64,000 bases of DNA, taken from assembly GCF_007990445.1 (NCBI RefSeq), contig NZ_AP019841.1, positions 1,798,001 through 1,862,000 on the forward strand. Direction: 5' to 3'. The translations under genes and the position numbers were made by a program. Position 1 is the first letter of the stretch, and each line of letters starts with the position of its first letter. This document shows, in pieces, positions 63,958 to 64,000 of this stretch. The DNA is from Leptotrichia wadei. Lineage in GTDB: Bacteria > Fusobacteriota > Fusobacteriia > Fusobacteriales > Leptotrichiaceae. Under the pieces are notes generated by a model. That model worked only from the letters and a program-made list of their open reading frames with translations, was not told where the DNA came from and did no database searches.

Positions 63958-64000
63958 CTGTCTCACTTTAAATATTTTTTATTTTCCCATTCAAGAAATC

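Noticed and set aside
63890-64000. T-box leader before ilvA
   Set aside because: The visible part lacks the conserved T-box and specifier-loop sequences; only a hairpin is supported, and the leader may continue past the edge.

Overview
The window is 64 kb of very AT-rich bacterial chromosome, densely coding, with AGGAGG-type ribosome binding sites and TTGACA/TATAAT-type promoters. It combines diderm envelope genes (lptB, lptF, lptG) with low-GC, Firmicute-like traits (PolC-type replicative polymerase, staphylococcal-type class I aldolase). That mix points to Fusobacteriota, most likely Leptotrichia or a close relative. This is recognition from protein sequence, not a database search. No rRNA, tRNA or CRISPR array was seen.

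Region 1 (1-25.4 kb) is mostly housekeeping on the minus strand: accD-accA, an RluA-type pseudouridine synthase, rodA, an M16 peptidase, lptF-lptG, a CvpA-like protein, alr, secD-secF, ruvX, alaS, an S51 peptidase, lptB, a radical-SAM/YhhQ queuosine-salvage pair behind a probable preQ1-type riboswitch, trmN6, yebC and an NAD salvage operon (nadE-pncB-adenylyltransferase). A class I aldolase gene lies on the plus strand.

Region 2 (25.4-39.3 kb) is on the plus strand: polC, fhs behind an attenuator-like leader, a PPOX flavoprotein, a two-gene AAA15 ATPase/TOPRIM-like module that looks like an anti-phage system, a PatB/MalY C-S lyase, and two tandem exported L,D-transpeptidase-like proteins.

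Region 3 (39.4-64 kb) returns to the minus strand. It holds most branched-chain amino acid genes, transcribed in the order ilvA, ilvB, ilvH, leuA, leuC, leuD, leuB, ilvC, but split by accessory blocks. One block carries a TnpB/omega-RNA relic inserted in a DUF1016 nuclease gene, plus Fic, DUF1963, phosphoesterase and flavodoxin-fold genes. A second is a duplicated cluster of DUF2262, MORN/YwqK, OmpA-like and YafQ/DinJ toxin-antitoxin genes. The third is a 39-codon ORF followed by a 500-residue protein with two HEPN ribonuclease motifs.

The most unusual items are the dual-HEPN protein with its small upstream ORF, the AAA15/TOPRIM pair, the TnpB relic whose omega-RNA end abuts the gene it broke, a MITE-like hairpin repeat family between genes, and the leader upstream of yhhQ with mutually exclusive hairpins.
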